From SIG440 sp045586925 (GTDB lineage Bacteria > Bacillota > Clostridia > Monoglobales > Monoglobaceae), in the NCBI GenBank assembly GCA_045586925.1, contig JAZNBG010000035.1, forward strand, positions 59,052 to 123,051: 64,000 nt of DNA. Direction: 5' to 3'. Positions within the stretch are counted from its first letter, which is position 1, and the number at the start of each line of letters is the position of its first letter. A program made the translations under genes and the position numbers. Of the stretch, positions 17,509 to 28,099 are shown piece by piece. The notes under the pieces were generated by a model, which had not been told where the DNA came from, ran no database searches, and saw only the letters and a program-made list of their open reading frames with translations.

Positions 17509-19482
17509 ATGGACTTTCAGGTTGTATCAAAATACAAGCCATCCGGTGACCAGCCTCAGGCAATTGATGCATTGGCAAATGGTGTTCTGAATGGGGATAA
17601 ATTTCAGACCTTGATGGGCGTTACCGGTTCGGGCAAGACCTTCACTGTGGCAAATATTATTGAAAAAGTAAATAAGCCAACCTTGGTGCTGGCGCATAAT
17701 AAAACTTTGGCGGCACAGCTGTGCAGCGAGTTTAAAGAAATATTCCCCAATAATGCGGTGGAATATTTTGTTTCGTATTATGACTACTATCAGCCAGAGG
17801 CATATATTCCCAACTCTGACACATATATAGAAAAGGATGCCCAGACCAATGAGGATATCGACAAACTGCGTCACTCTGCAACAGCGGCACTTTTTGAACG
17901 CCGTGATGTAATCATTGTGGCAAGTGTTTCTTGCATATATGGTCTTGGTGACCCAATTGACTATAACAATATGGTAGTATCCTTGCGTACGGGGATGGAA
18001 CGTGACCGTGACGAGGTTATTGACAAGCTGATTGAAATTCAGTACGAAAGAAACGATATAAATTTTACCCGCAACAAATTTCGTGTTCGGGGCGATGTTA
18101 TTGATGTGTTTCCCTCGTACTCTTCAGGGAATGCTATAAGAATAGAATTCTTTGGTGACGAGGTTGACCGCATTGCCGAAATCAGCTCTGTTACCGGTGA
18201 GGTTATAAAGGTTCTTAAGCATGTGGCAATTTATCCGGCGTCCCATTATGTTGTGGGCAGAGAGAAGTTAGAACGTGCGATTGCTGATATCGAGGCAGAG
18301 ATGGAGGCACGGGTGGAAGAATTTAAGGCAAACGAGTGTCTTATTGAGGCCCAGAGAATTAAGGAACGTACAAAATATGATATTGAGATGATGCGGGAAA
18401 CCGGCTTTTGTCAGGGAATTGAAAATTACTCACGTCATATCAGTGGACGCCAGCCCGGAAGCCCGCCATTTACCTTGCTTGATTATCTTCCAAAGGATTT
18501 TCTGCTGGTGGTGGATGAATCACATGTTACCATTCCTCAGGTAAGGGCAATGTACGCAGGCGACCGTGCGCGCAAGACCAACCTTGTGGAATATGGTTTC
18601 AGATTACCATCTGCATTTGATAACAGACCACTGAACTTTGACGAGTTTTATGAACATATTAATCAGGCAATTTTTGTCAGTGCAACACCGGCGGAGTTTG
18701 AGGTGCAGCGTTCAAGCCGTGTGGTCGAACAGGTTATCAGACCTACGGGTTTGCTTGACCCCAAAATTTCTGTTCGGCCGGTTGACGGGCAGATTGACGA
18801 TTTGTATGGTGAAATCAAAAAAAGGGTTGCCAAAGGCGAAAAGGTGTTGGTTACCACCCTTACAAAGAAAATGGCAGAACGCCTTACCGAGTATTTTGAA
18901 GATATGGATTTAAAGGTCAGATATCTTCATTCTGAAGTTGAAACTATCGAACGTATGGAGATTATCCGTGATTTACGTCTTGGTGTGTTTGATGTGCTTG
19001 TGGGAATTAACCTTCTTCGTGAAGGATTGGATATTCCGGAGGTTTCGCTTGTTGCGATACTTGATGCAGATAAAGAGGGCTTTTTACGCTCGGATACGTC
19101 GCTTATCCAGACCATAGGACGTGCGGCACGTAATGCCGAGGGTACTGTTATTATGTATGCAGATACCATTACGGGTTCTATGCAACGCGCAATTTCAGAA
19201 ACCGAGCGACGTCGTGAAATTCAGGCGGCTTACAACAGCGAGCATGGGATTGTTCCGCAAACAATTAAAAAGGATGTACACGAGATTATCGAGGCAACCG
19301 TTGCGGATGCCAAAATTCCAAAGCACGGCAGAAGAAAGCAGGAAACGCCTGTGGATATAAAGGCAAAAACCATTGCCGAGCTGACAACCGAGATGAAAAA
19401 GGCTGCCGAGTTGTTGCAGTTTGAGCTGGCTGCCAAAATCCGTGATGAAATACGTAGACTTGAGGGAGAGCAAAATGATTAA
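17509..19482 (+). CDS. uvrB: Excinuclease ABC subunit B
   Basis: 657 residues. Walker A GVTGSGKTF near residue 38, damage-probing beta-hairpin region YYDYYQPEAYIP, helicase motif II DESH, motif VI QTIGRAARN, and a C-terminal UVR/UvrC-binding helix pair (LTTEMKKAAELLQFELAAKIRDEI). The stop overlaps the uvrA start by 8 bases, a coupled uvrBA pair. Confidence 0.97.
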   Translation: MDFQVVSKYKPSGDQPQAIDALANGVLNGDKFQTLMGVTGSGKTFTVANIIEKVNKPTLVLAHNKTLAAQLCSEFKEIFPNNAVEYFVSYYDYYQPEAYIPNSDTYIEKDAQTNEDIDKLRHSATAALFERRDVIIVASVSCIYGLGDPIDYNNMVVSLRTGMERDRDEVIDKLIEIQYERNDINFTRNKFRVRGDVIDVFPSYSSGNAIRIEFFGDEVDRIAEISSVTGEVIKVLKHVAIYPASHYVVGREKLERAIADIEAEMEARVEEFKANECLIEAQRIKERTKYDIEMMRETGFCQGIENYSRHISGRQPGSPPFTLLDYLPKDFLLVVDESHVTIPQVRAMYAGDRARKTNLVEYGFRLPSAFDNRPLNFDEFYEHINQAIFVSATPAEFEVQRSSRVVEQVIRPTGLLDPKISVRPVDGQIDDLYGEIKKRVAKGEKVLVTTLTKKMAERLTEYFEDMDLKVRYLHSEVETIERMEIIRDLRLGVFDVLVGINLLREGLDIPEVSLVAILDADKEGFLRSDTSLIQTIGRAARNAEGTVIMYADTITGSMQRAISETERRREIQAAYNSEHGIVPQTIKKDVHEIIEATVADAKIPKHGRRKQETPVDIKAKTIAELTTEMKKAAELLQFELAAKIRDEIRRLEGEQND

Positions 19483-22309
19483 TAAATATATTTATGTTAA
19501 AGGTGCCAGAGAGAATAATCTCAAGGGCATTGATGTGAAAATTCCCCGAGATAAAATGGTTGTGCTTACCGGGCTTAGCGGCTCGGGCAAATCCTCACTT
19601 GCCTTTGAAACAATTTATGCCGAGGGTCAAAGACGTTATGTGGAATCCCTTTCTGCATACGCACGCCAGTTCCTTGGACAGATGGAAAAACCAAATGTAG
19701 AATCAATTGACGGACTTTCTCCGGCAATTTCCATTGACCAGAAGACCACAAGCAAAAACCCACGTTCTACGGTTGGTACTGTGACTGAGGTATACGATTA
19801 TGTGCGTCTTTTGTTTGCGAGGATAGGTGTTCCTCATTGCCCCAAATGTGGAAAGGAAATAAAGTCGCAGTCAATCGACCAGATTGTTGATGCAGTCAAG
19901 GCTCTGCCTGAAAAGACCAAAATCCAGATTCTTTCGCCGGTAGTTCGAGGCAGAAAGGGCGAATATACAAAGGTCTTTGAAAAGGCGGCTAAGGATGGCT
20001 TTGTGAGAGTTCGTGTTGATGGTGAGATATATGACCCGGGTAGCAATGAAATAGTTCTTGATAAACAGAAAAAGCATAATATAGAAATCGTTGTAGACCG
20101 TCTTGTAGTACGTGATGGTATGGACAAGCGTCTTACTGACTCATTAGAAACCGCGCTTAAAATGGCAAAAGGTCTTGTCGTGGTACAGCTTATTGACGAG
20201 GATCAGGAAATGCTGTTCAGCCAAAATTACGCCTGCGACGATTGCGGAATTAATATCGAGGAGCTTACCCCGAGAATGTTTTCTTTCAATACACCTTATG
20301 GTGCGTGCCCGCATTGTATGGGTCTTGGAGAGGTTGAAATTCTTGACCCTGAAAGGCTGATTCCGGATAAAACAAAGAGTATAAACGAGGGTGCAATTAA
20401 CTGCTATGGCTGGACCGGAACAGACAAAGACAGTATATCGGCAATGTACTATCGGGGACTTGCTAAAATGTATGGCTTTAGCCTTGATACACCAATAAAG
20501 GATTTGCCTGAGAATGTAATGGATATCCTTCTTTACGGCACAAAGGGCGAAAAGGTGCACCTTTCTTATGAAAAAAAGTATGCCAAAGGCGAGCACTATG
20601 CAAGGTTTGAGGGTATAATAAACAATGTGCTTCGACGTTATAGCGAAACCAATTCCGAATGGGCAAAAAAAGAAATTCAGGAACTGATGTACGTCACTCC
20701 CTGCCCCCGGTGCATGGGAACACGTCTTAAAAAAGAAAGCCTTGCGGTAACGGTTAAGGGTAAAAATATAAATCAAATCAGCGATATGTCAATTGCCGAG
20801 GCAATGGAATTCTTTGATAAAATGGAGCTTACTCCCCGAGAAGAGCTTATTGGCAGACAAATTCTTAAGGAGATAAATGCAAGATTGTCATTCCTTGTAA
20901 GCGTTGGACTTGAATATCTGACACTTTCACGTTCCAGCGGAACATTGTCGGGTGGTGAGGCTCAGCGTATTCGTCTTGCCAGTCAGATTGGGTCAGGACT
21001 TATGGGTGTTGTCTATATACTTGACGAGCCTAGTATCGGACTTCATCAAAGGGACAATCACAAGCTGATTGAAATGCTGAAAAGACTTCGTGATTTAGGA
21101 AATACCCTGATCGTTGTCGAACACGACGAGGATACAATGTATGCAGCCGACCACATTATTGACATTGGTCCCGGTGCCGGTGTCCATGGCGGATACGTAG
21201 TTGCCGAAGGCACGGTTGAGGACATAAAAAAATGTGAAAAGTCCGAAACTGGTCTTTACCTCAGCGGTGCAAAAAAGATTCCTGTGCCATCGGTGAGGCG
21301 TGCAGGCAACGGTAACTTTATTCATCTTGAGGGCGCAGCACAGAACAACCTGAAAAATGTTGATATTGAAATTCCTTTGGGAACATTCACTTGCGTTACA
21401 GGTGTTTCGGGTAGCGGAAAAAGCTCGCTTGTGAATGAGGTTTTATATCGGATACTTGCAAATGATTTAAACCGCGCCAAGCTGAAGCCCGGCAAGTTTA
21501 AATCAATCAGCGGTCTTGAAAATTTAGATAAGGTAATTGATATTGACCAGTCGCCAATCGGCAGAACTCCAAGGTCTAACCCTGCCACATACACCGGACT
21601 TTTTGGTGATATCCGCAACTTGTTTGCCTCGACTCCCGATGCAAAGTCAAGGGGATATAACTCAGGAAGGTTCAGCTTTAATGTCAAGGGCGGTCGCTGT
21701 GAGTCTTGTCAGGGTGATGGCATAATTAAGATTGAGATGCATTTTCTTCCTGATATCTATATGCCCTGCGAGGTCTGCGGTGGCAAGAGATACAATCGTG
21801 AAACATTAGAGGTTAAGTTCAAGGGCAAGAGCATTGCAGATGTCCTTGATATGACGGTAGAGGAGGGACTGGAGTTTTTTGAAAGTATTCCAAAGATTGC
21901 AAACCGACTGAGAACTTTATATGAGGTAGGTCTTGGATATATAAAAATAGGTCAGTCATCCACAACACTTTCTGGTGGCGAGGCACAGCGTGTCAAGCTG
22001 GCGACAGAACTCAGCAAACGTAGTACCGGTAAGACCATATATATTCTTGATGAACCCACAACCGGACTTCACACTGCAGATGTACACCGACTTATTGATG
22101 TTTTGCAAAGATTGGTGGATGTCGGAAATACTGTTGTAGTTATCGAGCATAACCTTGATGTGATAAAAACGGCAGATTATATAATTGACCTTGGCCCCGA
22201 AGGGGGAAATAAGGGTGGAAAAATTGTTGCAAAAGGAACCCCCGAAGAGGTTGCAAAATCAAAAAAATCTTATACGGGATTGTATTTAAAGGATGTTCTT
22301 AAAAAGTAA
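19475..22309 (+). CDS. uvrA: Excinuclease ABC subunit A
   Basis: 944 residues. Two ABC ATPase halves, Walker A GLSGSGKSS and GVSGSGKSS, each with an LSGGEAQR signature. Zinc modules are CPKCGKEI/CDDCGINI-type in the first half and CESCQGDG with CEVCGGKRY in the second. I place the start at the ATG at 19475 (GGGAGAG upstream); longer forms run inside uvrB. Followed by a strong terminator. Confidence 0.97.
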   Translation: MINKYIYVKGARENNLKGIDVKIPRDKMVVLTGLSGSGKSSLAFETIYAEGQRRYVESLSAYARQFLGQMEKPNVESIDGLSPAISIDQKTTSKNPRSTVGTVTEVYDYVRLLFARIGVPHCPKCGKEIKSQSIDQIVDAVKALPEKTKIQILSPVVRGRKGEYTKVFEKAAKDGFVRVRVDGEIYDPGSNEIVLDKQKKHNIEIVVDRLVVRDGMDKRLTDSLETALKMAKGLVVVQLIDEDQEMLFSQNYACDDCGINIEELTPRMFSFNTPYGACPHCMGLGEVEILDPERLIPDKTKSINEGAINCYGWTGTDKDSISAMYYRGLAKMYGFSLDTPIKDLPENVMDILLYGTKGEKVHLSYEKKYAKGEHYARFEGIINNVLRRYSETNSEWAKKEIQELMYVTPCPRCMGTRLKKESLAVTVKGKNINQISDMSIAEAMEFFDKMELTPREELIGRQILKEINARLSFLVSVGLEYLTLSRSSGTLSGGEAQRIRLASQIGSGLMGVVYILDEPSIGLHQRDNHKLIEMLKRLRDLGNTLIVVEHDEDTMYAADHIIDIGPGAGVHGGYVVAEGTVEDIKKCEKSETGLYLSGAKKIPVPSVRRAGNGNFIHLEGAAQNNLKNVDIEIPLGTFTCVTGVSGSGKSSLVNEVLYRILANDLNRAKLKPGKFKSISGLENLDKVIDIDQSPIGRTPRSNPATYTGLFGDIRNLFASTPDAKSRGYNSGRFSFNVKGGRCESCQGDGIIKIEMHFLPDIYMPCEVCGGKRYNRETLEVKFKGKSIADVLDMTVEEGLEFFESIPKIANRLRTLYEVGLGYIKIGQSSTTLSGGEAQRVKLATELSKRSTGKTIYILDEPTTGLHTADVHRLIDVLQRLVDVGNTVVVIEHNLDVIKTADYIIDLGPEGGNKGGKIVAKGTPEEVAKSKKSYTGLYLKDVLKK

Positions 22310-22349
22310 AAAAACGTAGCAGTTCGTATTGAACTGCTACGTTTTTTAT
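22310..22349. terminator. Bidirectional terminator between uvrA and the ABC exporter
   Basis: ACGTAGCAGTTC (22314-22325), loop GTATT, GAACTGCTACGT, then TTTTTT; A-rich on the other side. Serves the converging uvrA and the minus-strand operon. Confidence 0.9.
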
Positions 22350-22364
22350 ATAGGAACATACTAT

Positions 22365-24092
22365 TTAAAGCACACTATACATTGAATAAAGCTTTGCATA
22401 TTCGCCGCCTTTTTCCATAAGCTCGGCGTGGGTACCTTCTTCGACAATGCCTTCCTGTGTCAAAACAAAAATCCTTGTGGCATTTTTGATTGTGGTAAGA
22501 CGGTGGGCAATGGTAAAGGTTGTTCTGCCTTTAGAGAGTTTTTTCAGCGAGTCCTGCACAAGCAACTCGCTTTCGTTATCCAGAGCCGAGGTTGCCTCGT
22601 CAAGAATAAGTATGGGCGGATTTTTAAGAAACAGACGTGCAATTGAAATTCTTTGCTTTTGACCACCCGATAACTTAAGACCGCGTTCACCAACATATGT
22701 ATCATACCCGTCCTTCAACTCACAGATAAATTCGTGAGCACCTGCTGCCTTGGCAGCCTCAATAACCTCGTCACGGGTGGCATCAGGCTTGCCGTAGATG
22801 ATATTTTCATAAACTGTGCCGCTGAACAAATACACATCCTGCTGAACCATACCGATATTGTTGCGCAAAGAACTGAGGGTAATATCCTTTATATTTATTC
22901 CGTCTATCAGTATATTACCGTCGGTCAGGTCGTAAAATCTGGGAATAAGGTTGCACATTGTAGTTTTACCACCGCCCGAAGGTCCGACAATTGCAATGTT
23001 TTCACCAGCCTTAATGTCAAGTGAAAGAGAATTGATGACATTTTCGGCGTTGTCAGAATATTTGAAATTAACATTGTCAAAAACTACATTTCCAGTAACA
23101 TTTTCAAGCTCAACTGCGTCTGTTGCATCCTTAATGTCAACAGGCTCGTCCATAACTTCAAGAAAACGCTCGATACCGGTGATTCCACGCTGAAACTGCT
23201 CGGTAAATTCAACAATGCGGCGGATTGAGGTAATAAGGGTTTGTATGTAAAGCAGATATGCAACCAAATCTGCGGGATTTATGTGCCCCTTCAGCATAAA
23301 GAGGGAGCCAAGAACAATTACCGCAATATACATAACCCCGTCAAAAAATCTTGTTCCGGACTGAAACAGCGCCATATACTTATATGCATTCTTTTTTGCT
23401 TTAAAGAACCGACGGTTGCCTTCGGCAAATTTCTCACGCTCTATATCTTCGTTGGCAAAGCTTTTTACAACACGGATACCCAGAAGGCTGTCTTCAAGCT
23501 CGGCATTGAGTTCGCCTACTTGCTGACGTTGTTCCTTAAAGGCGCTTTTCATATTTCTTCTGAACAGAAATACCGAAATCAGCATCAGTGGCAAAAGAAG
23601 AAATATAAGGGAGGTAAGTGCCAGATTAATTCCGCCAAGTATGATAAATGCACCAACGATTTTAATGGCTGCAATAAAAAATTCCTCAGGACAGTGATGA
23701 GAAAATTCTGTAATATCAAAAAGGTCAGAGGTCATTCGCGACATAAGCTGACCGATTTTGGTGTTGTCAAAGTATTTAAAGGGCAGTTTTTCAAGGTGGT
23801 CAAACATATCACGACGCATATCTGTCTCAAGTCTTGCGCCCATAACGTGCCCTGTGTTTGCCATATAATAGTTTGCGCCGGTATCAATAATACGCAGAAC
23901 CAAATACAGTGCCCCAAGCTTGAGCACGGTTGAAATCAAAAACTGCTGTGTGGGGTCTATTGCCATATTGGTGATTTGCCGCACAATAAGTGGAAAAACC
24001 AACTCGCATACAGTGGTAAGAGCGGCACAAAGCAGGTCAAGAATAATAATTCCTATATAGGGTTTGTAATATCCTGAAAATCGTTTAAACAT
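22365..24092 (-). CDS. ABC exporter, fused permease-ATPase
   Basis: 575 residues. Six membrane helices in the first 300 residues (ABC transmembrane type 1, MsbA/LmrA-like), then an ATPase with Walker A GPSGGGKTT, signature LSGGQKQRISIAR and Walker B LILDEATSALD. Probably works as a homodimer. I use the ATG at 24092, preceded by GAGAGATGA. It is the last gene of the minus-strand glycan operon, 13 bases after a DUF4330 gene, which suggests export or flipping of a glycan intermediate or lipid; a drug exporter is the alternative. Confidence 0.85.
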   Translation of the reverse strand: MFKRFSGYYKPYIGIIILDLLCAALTTVCELVFPLIVRQITNMAIDPTQQFLISTVLKLGALYLVLRIIDTGANYYMANTGHVMGARLETDMRRDMFDHLEKLPFKYFDNTKIGQLMSRMTSDLFDITEFSHHCPEEFFIAAIKIVGAFIILGGINLALTSLIFLLLPLMLISVFLFRRNMKSAFKEQRQQVGELNAELEDSLLGIRVVKSFANEDIEREKFAEGNRRFFKAKKNAYKYMALFQSGTRFFDGVMYIAVIVLGSLFMLKGHINPADLVAYLLYIQTLITSIRRIVEFTEQFQRGITGIERFLEVMDEPVDIKDATDAVELENVTGNVVFDNVNFKYSDNAENVINSLSLDIKAGENIAIVGPSGGGKTTMCNLIPRFYDLTDGNILIDGINIKDITLSSLRNNIGMVQQDVYLFSGTVYENIIYGKPDATRDEVIEAAKAAGAHEFICELKDGYDTYVGERGLKLSGGQKQRISIARLFLKNPPILILDEATSALDNESELLVQDSLKKLSKGRTTFTIAHRLTTIKNATRIFVLTQEGIVEEGTHAELMEKGGEYAKLYSMYSVL

Positions 24093-24105
24093 AAAATCAT
24101 CTCTC

Positions 24106-24597
24106 TTATTGAATTTCCCCGACATCAACAATCACACCTGATGTGTTTGCAAATTTGGAAGTGAAATAAAGTGTGGAGCCAATGTTGATTGACTGATTGG
24201 TAGAGGTGTAATAGCCGGAATTGTTAACGCTGCCGTCTACGTGGATTTTTACTGTTGCATTGTATCTCTCGGGCAAGGGAGTTTCAACAATCCTGCCATT
24301 TGCAAGTTCACGTGTGTCTATGGCTTTTTCGTATGTTACTTCGGTAATGTCGCCTGCGTATTCCTTGGTTGATACATTTGTTACAGGACCAAGCTGCTGT
24401 AGAGCTTCAACAGTACCTATGCGAACACCCTTTACCAAAAGAGTGTATTCAATCTGCTGTTTCTGGGTTGATACCTTGGTTTCCTCGCCGCCAAAGCGAA
24501 GATAAAGACCAAAAGACATAACCACAACCGCCAGAACAACAACGATATCAATAATACTTATTTTGCCGAATAACTTTCCTTCTTTATTTATAAACAT
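24106..24597 (-). CDS. DUF4330 family membrane-anchored protein (second copy)
   Basis: 163 residues. A short cytoplasmic start, then SIIDIVVVLAVVVMSFGLYL as a single membrane segment (about 15-34), and an extracellular beta-rich remainder. It matches what I recall of DUF4330 proteins. The function is unknown. It lies next to a second related gene and between a glycosyltransferase and an ABC exporter, so a role as a periplasm-side adaptor for glycan export is plausible but inferred. Confidence 0.7.
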   Translation of the reverse strand: MFINKEGKLFGKISIIDIVVVLAVVVMSFGLYLRFGGEETKVSTQKQQIEYTLLVKGVRIGTVEALQQLGPVTNVSTKEYAGDITEVTYEKAIDTRELANGRIVETPLPERYNATVKIHVDGSVNNSGYYTSTNQSINIGSTLYFTSKFANTSGVIVDVGEIQ

Positions 24598-24611
24598 ATG
24601 TCTTGCCTCCG

Positions 24612-25094
24612 TTATTTAATTTTAAGACCGGTAACGTATCCAAAGCCGGCAGATTTTTTACCTCTGACAACCTCTGATTCGCCAACTCTTAATGGGGTAT
24701 TGCCTGCCAAAATTGCAGAGTCAGATTCTGTTACCTGAGATTCAAGAGTAAGGATTATATCGCAATAAACAGGGTCTTCTGCCAAAACTACCTTGCCAGA
24801 GTTGCTGTTGGTAATAAGCTTTTTTGACGGTATAACTGCAACATCTATCAGTTTTGCGGCAAAACGTTCCTTTTCGCCGACCATAATTGTTTCGCCGTTG
24901 CTCTGAGCTTCACTAAAGGCATCTGCAACCACCTTTTCGTATCGTGCAAGCTCAATGGTGTATTGTGCTGTAACGGTTTGTGGAGCATTACCTGTGCTGT
25001 CACTTGAACCAAGCAATAAAAAAGCAGCTGCAGCTATCAATATGATTAATACAATAATAAAGCCATCCATAAGATTGAATTTTGGTTTATCCAT
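24612..25094 (-). CDS. DUF4330 family membrane-anchored protein (first copy)
   Basis: 160 residues with the same plan as its neighbour: start KPKFNLMDGFIIVL, membrane segment about 10-28, extracellular rest ending in GFGYVTGLKIK. Sequence identity between the two copies looks low apart from the N-terminal plan, so they are diverged paralogues rather than a fresh duplication. It overlaps the glycosyltransferase gene by 8 bases. Confidence 0.68.
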   Translation of the reverse strand: MDKPKFNLMDGFIIVLIILIAAAAFLLLGSSDSTGNAPQTVTAQYTIELARYEKVVADAFSEAQSNGETIMVGEKERFAAKLIDVAVIPSKKLITNSNSGKVVLAEDPVYCDIILTLESQVTESDSAILAGNTPLRVGESEVVRGKKSAGFGYVTGLKIK

Positions 25095-26208
25095 TTTTCT
25101 TACCTCCCAGGGATAAATAAATATTATCTATGTTTTCTGCATATTTTTGTGCAGTAAAGACAGAGTTAAAAATTTCTTTACTTTTTTTGCACATCTTGGA
25201 ATAAAGCTCGTCATCAGAAAACAGAACTTTTAATTTTTCAGCCAGAGCTTCAGGGTCGTGTGTGGGAACAATAAACCCGTTTTGTCCGTCCTTGATAACC
25301 CCGGGATTTCCGCCAAAGTCAGATACCACAGCGGGCTTACCAAGACTCATACCCTCAAGGAGAGAAAGGCTGGTTGCCTCGGTGCCGAACGAGCAGTTGC
25401 ACTGTACATCAATAAGGTTCATAAGAGGCTCTACATTTGTAAGAAAGCCCAGCATAACCACATAATCTTCAAGACCGTTTTCTATGATTTGCTTGCGTAT
25501 AGGCTCTGCCATATCACCTGTACCGGCAATAAAGAATTTTGCCTTAACGCCGGCGGCTTTTAGCTTTGCCGCTGCCTCTACAAAGTATTTGTGCCCCTTT
25601 ACCTCGTTCAGTCTGGCAACAATCGCCGTACACTTTGTGCCTTCGGGGACGTTATATTCTTTGCGAAGAGCCAGTAACTGTTCTTCGGTATATGGTTTTA
25701 ATGGTTCAACTCCGTTAAGGATAACATCAATTTTGTTTTCTGATACACCGATAGCAGTAATATTATCTTTGGCGGCTTCTGCCACGGCAATTATTTTATC
25801 TGCGGTGGAGTTGTTTGCCAAGCCGCAAAGAGCCTTGCCAACCCCTTTTGTCAGTTTGGGTGACGGTGGAAAGACACTATGTCGGGTGTATACAATTTTG
25901 GCACCATAAAGGCGTGCCGCAATTCTTGCTGACATACTGGCGTGAGTGTGAACAACATCGGGCTTAAACTCTTTAAAAACAGCAAGAAGTCGGCTTATTG
26001 CCTTGTGGTCGAGAGATTTATCTGCCATAGCGGCAATTTCATAAACCTTAAAGCCTAGAGCCTCGACCTGAGGTTTTAAAAGACTGTTTTCAGGAAGAAC
26101 CACAGCAATGTGCAAATCCTTTTTGTTGCAGTATTTAAGATAGGTAAGAATACATTTTCCTGCGCCGCCGATATTGGTGTCAGAACAGACTTGAAGAACA
26201 TTAAGCAT
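25087..26208 (-). CDS. Glycosyltransferase family 4
   Basis: 373 residues, GT-B fold. N-terminal CSDTNIGGAGKCILTYL acceptor-side loop, HTHASMSARIAARLYGAK, and the C-terminal nucleotide-sugar site with FIAGTGD and the EATSLSLLEGMSLGKPAV motif (conserved Glu). Sugar donor not readable. Overlaps both neighbours by 8 bases, hence translationally coupled with the polymerase/ligase upstream and DUF4330 downstream. Confidence 0.9.
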   Translation of the reverse strand: MLNVLQVCSDTNIGGAGKCILTYLKYCNKKDLHIAVVLPENSLLKPQVEALGFKVYEIAAMADKSLDHKAISRLLAVFKEFKPDVVHTHASMSARIAARLYGAKIVYTRHSVFPPSPKLTKGVGKALCGLANNSTADKIIAVAEAAKDNITAIGVSENKIDVILNGVEPLKPYTEEQLLALRKEYNVPEGTKCTAIVARLNEVKGHKYFVEAAAKLKAAGVKAKFFIAGTGDMAEPIRKQIIENGLEDYVVMLGFLTNVEPLMNLIDVQCNCSFGTEATSLSLLEGMSLGKPAVVSDFGGNPGVIKDGQNGFIVPTHDPEALAEKLKVLFSDDELYSKMCKKSKEIFNSVFTAQKYAENIDNIYLSLGGKKNG

Positions 26209-28099
26209 TATGGGATACCTCCGTTTTCTTAAATTCTGCGCGTGCTATGTGGCAGGATGCAATACCTATTGCCAGAACTGCCCAGAAAATCATAAACACA
26301 CGATAATTATAAAAACAATTGTCAAACATACCCTGAAGTAAAAATCCTACAACAGCCGATGCTATACCAACAATTACAACCGAGAATTTATTTCCCTTGC
26401 CGAAATACTGGCAGCCCACAACAAGATTTTTGAAGAACATAAACATCAGCAGAAGAAATACTGCAAGACCTATCACTCCGGATTCTGTTATAACCTGCAA
26501 AAACAGATTATGTGGGTGAGGGGCTACAATTCCATTGTACGAATAAAAGGGATAAACCTGGGTAAATGCTTCGGTTCCAAGCCCTATGCCCGAAATCCAG
26601 AAGTCCTTAAGCATAAGCAATGTTCCCATCCAGATGTAAACACGATAGGATGTAGATGAATCGGACATATCGCCGATACTGGTGAAACGGTTTATTATGC
26701 TCTCAGGCAGAATAAATGGAACAACGGGGAGTGCAATAAGTGCAAGCCCCCACAGCTTGCCGGCAACAAAGGTAATAAAGATTGCCGCAGCTGCCATAAT
26801 ACCAAGCCAGCATCCACGTGAGAAGGTAAGAACTAACGCAAGTGCCAAAATCAGCGACATTCCTCCGTATATAAGACGGGACAGAGCCTTCTTTGTCGTC
26901 CACATAAGTGAAATACAGATGGGAAGGGCAAGAAGAATATATTCACCAAGAACATTGGGATTTTCAAGAGTTGAGTAGATACGCATTTTGATATCTTCAA
27001 ACATTTCCTCGTCCATCCATGCCTGAGTTACATTCCAGCCGAAAACATACTGAGCAATGCCGTAAAGGCATACAAAAACAGCGGATACGGCAAATACTTT
27101 AAGAAGGTTAAAAAGTTGATTTGTGGTTTTAATTGTGTTAATAATTACAAAATAGAATGCCATAAAGGCAAAATATACTGCCCAAATTTGAACGCTCTTA
27201 AAGGGCGCAAAGGATGTTACCGCCGCAAGCAGATAGATTATAATCATAACCATAACCATAAGTCCCATACCATCAAGTCGCCAGATGAATTTTTTTGTGG
27301 TCAGTGCTTTTATTACAAGCGACATCAAACACAAAAGACACAGCCCAACCACAAGCATTGTGGGAACAATCGGTGCCAGAAACAGCGTGATGAAAACACC
27401 AAACTCGACCTTATAAAGAACAAGTGATACAAAAAGAATCCCTGCTACAAACAAAAGAGCAAGTATGGGTGATGAAAGGGCGCAGATAATGCCGCAGGTT
27501 GCTCCAAAAATTCCTGCACAAAAAAGACGGAATTTTCCTTCGCATTTAGTGATATAATAAAAATTAAATGAAAACTCTGTGTCAAGACACTTTTCGATAA
27601 ATGATATAATCCACGAATTTTTAAGAATACTTGTGACATTAAAATCAATAAATGAAAGTGCAATGCCAAACACTATTGCAATAAGCGACAGCAACAGATT
27701 ACCGCCACGGAAGAGGGATAGTATCAGATCAAAAGCCGCTGCAGTTGCTGTAAATATGCCGATAAACCGCAGGTTAAGGGCAAGGAAATTGTGAAGAAGA
27801 TATTTGAAAAATTTAATTAAAATACTTTTTTCCTTCTGGGTATTTAGCTTTTCGGCATACTTTGTCTGGATTTTTTCAAGAAGGAGGAAGGGTGAAAAAC
27901 AGATTTTACCCCAAATGCTGTTTTTTGCGGTGTCCTCCGAGAAAAAAACTCTGCGAAAGAGACCTGCCAGATACGAGTTCTGCCATTGTTTTGAGATATA
28001 GGAGTATAATCCGTTTAATGCTTTATATATAAGACTGTTTTTTATAATACTGTTCCATATATAAAACCACAGCGTCAAAAAGTATCCGTTATTTTTCAT
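26201..28099 (-). CDS. O-antigen ligase/Wzy-type polymerase
   Basis: About 632 residues with many membrane helices. The Wzy_C/ligase domain carries ENPNVLGEY, LTFSRGCWLG and the catalytic-loop motif HPHNLFLQVITESG. About 200 extra N-terminal residues precede it, partly soluble and Lys-rich, which is long for the family. I use the ATG at 28099, 6 bases after AGGAGGG; it overlaps the murJ stop by 11 bases. Predicted to polymerise or attach a surface glycan outside the membrane. Confidence 0.87.
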   Translation of the reverse strand: MKNNGYFLTLWFYIWNSIIKNSLIYKALNGLYSYISKQWQNSYLAGLFRRVFFSEDTAKNSIWGKICFSPFLLLEKIQTKYAEKLNTQKEKSILIKFFKYLLHNFLALNLRFIGIFTATAAAFDLILSLFRGGNLLLSLIAIVFGIALSFIDFNVTSILKNSWIISFIEKCLDTEFSFNFYYITKCEGKFRLFCAGIFGATCGIICALSSPILALLFVAGILFVSLVLYKVEFGVFITLFLAPIVPTMLVVGLCLLCLMSLVIKALTTKKFIWRLDGMGLMVMVMIIIYLLAAVTSFAPFKSVQIWAVYFAFMAFYFVIINTIKTTNQLFNLLKVFAVSAVFVCLYGIAQYVFGWNVTQAWMDEEMFEDIKMRIYSTLENPNVLGEYILLALPICISLMWTTKKALSRLIYGGMSLILALALVLTFSRGCWLGIMAAAAIFITFVAGKLWGLALIALPVVPFILPESIINRFTSIGDMSDSSTSYRVYIWMGTLLMLKDFWISGIGLGTEAFTQVYPFYSYNGIVAPHPHNLFLQVITESGVIGLAVFLLLMFMFFKNLVVGCQYFGKGNKFSVVIVGIASAVVGFLLQGMFDNCFYNYRVFMIFWAVLAIGIASCHIARAEFKKTEVSHNA

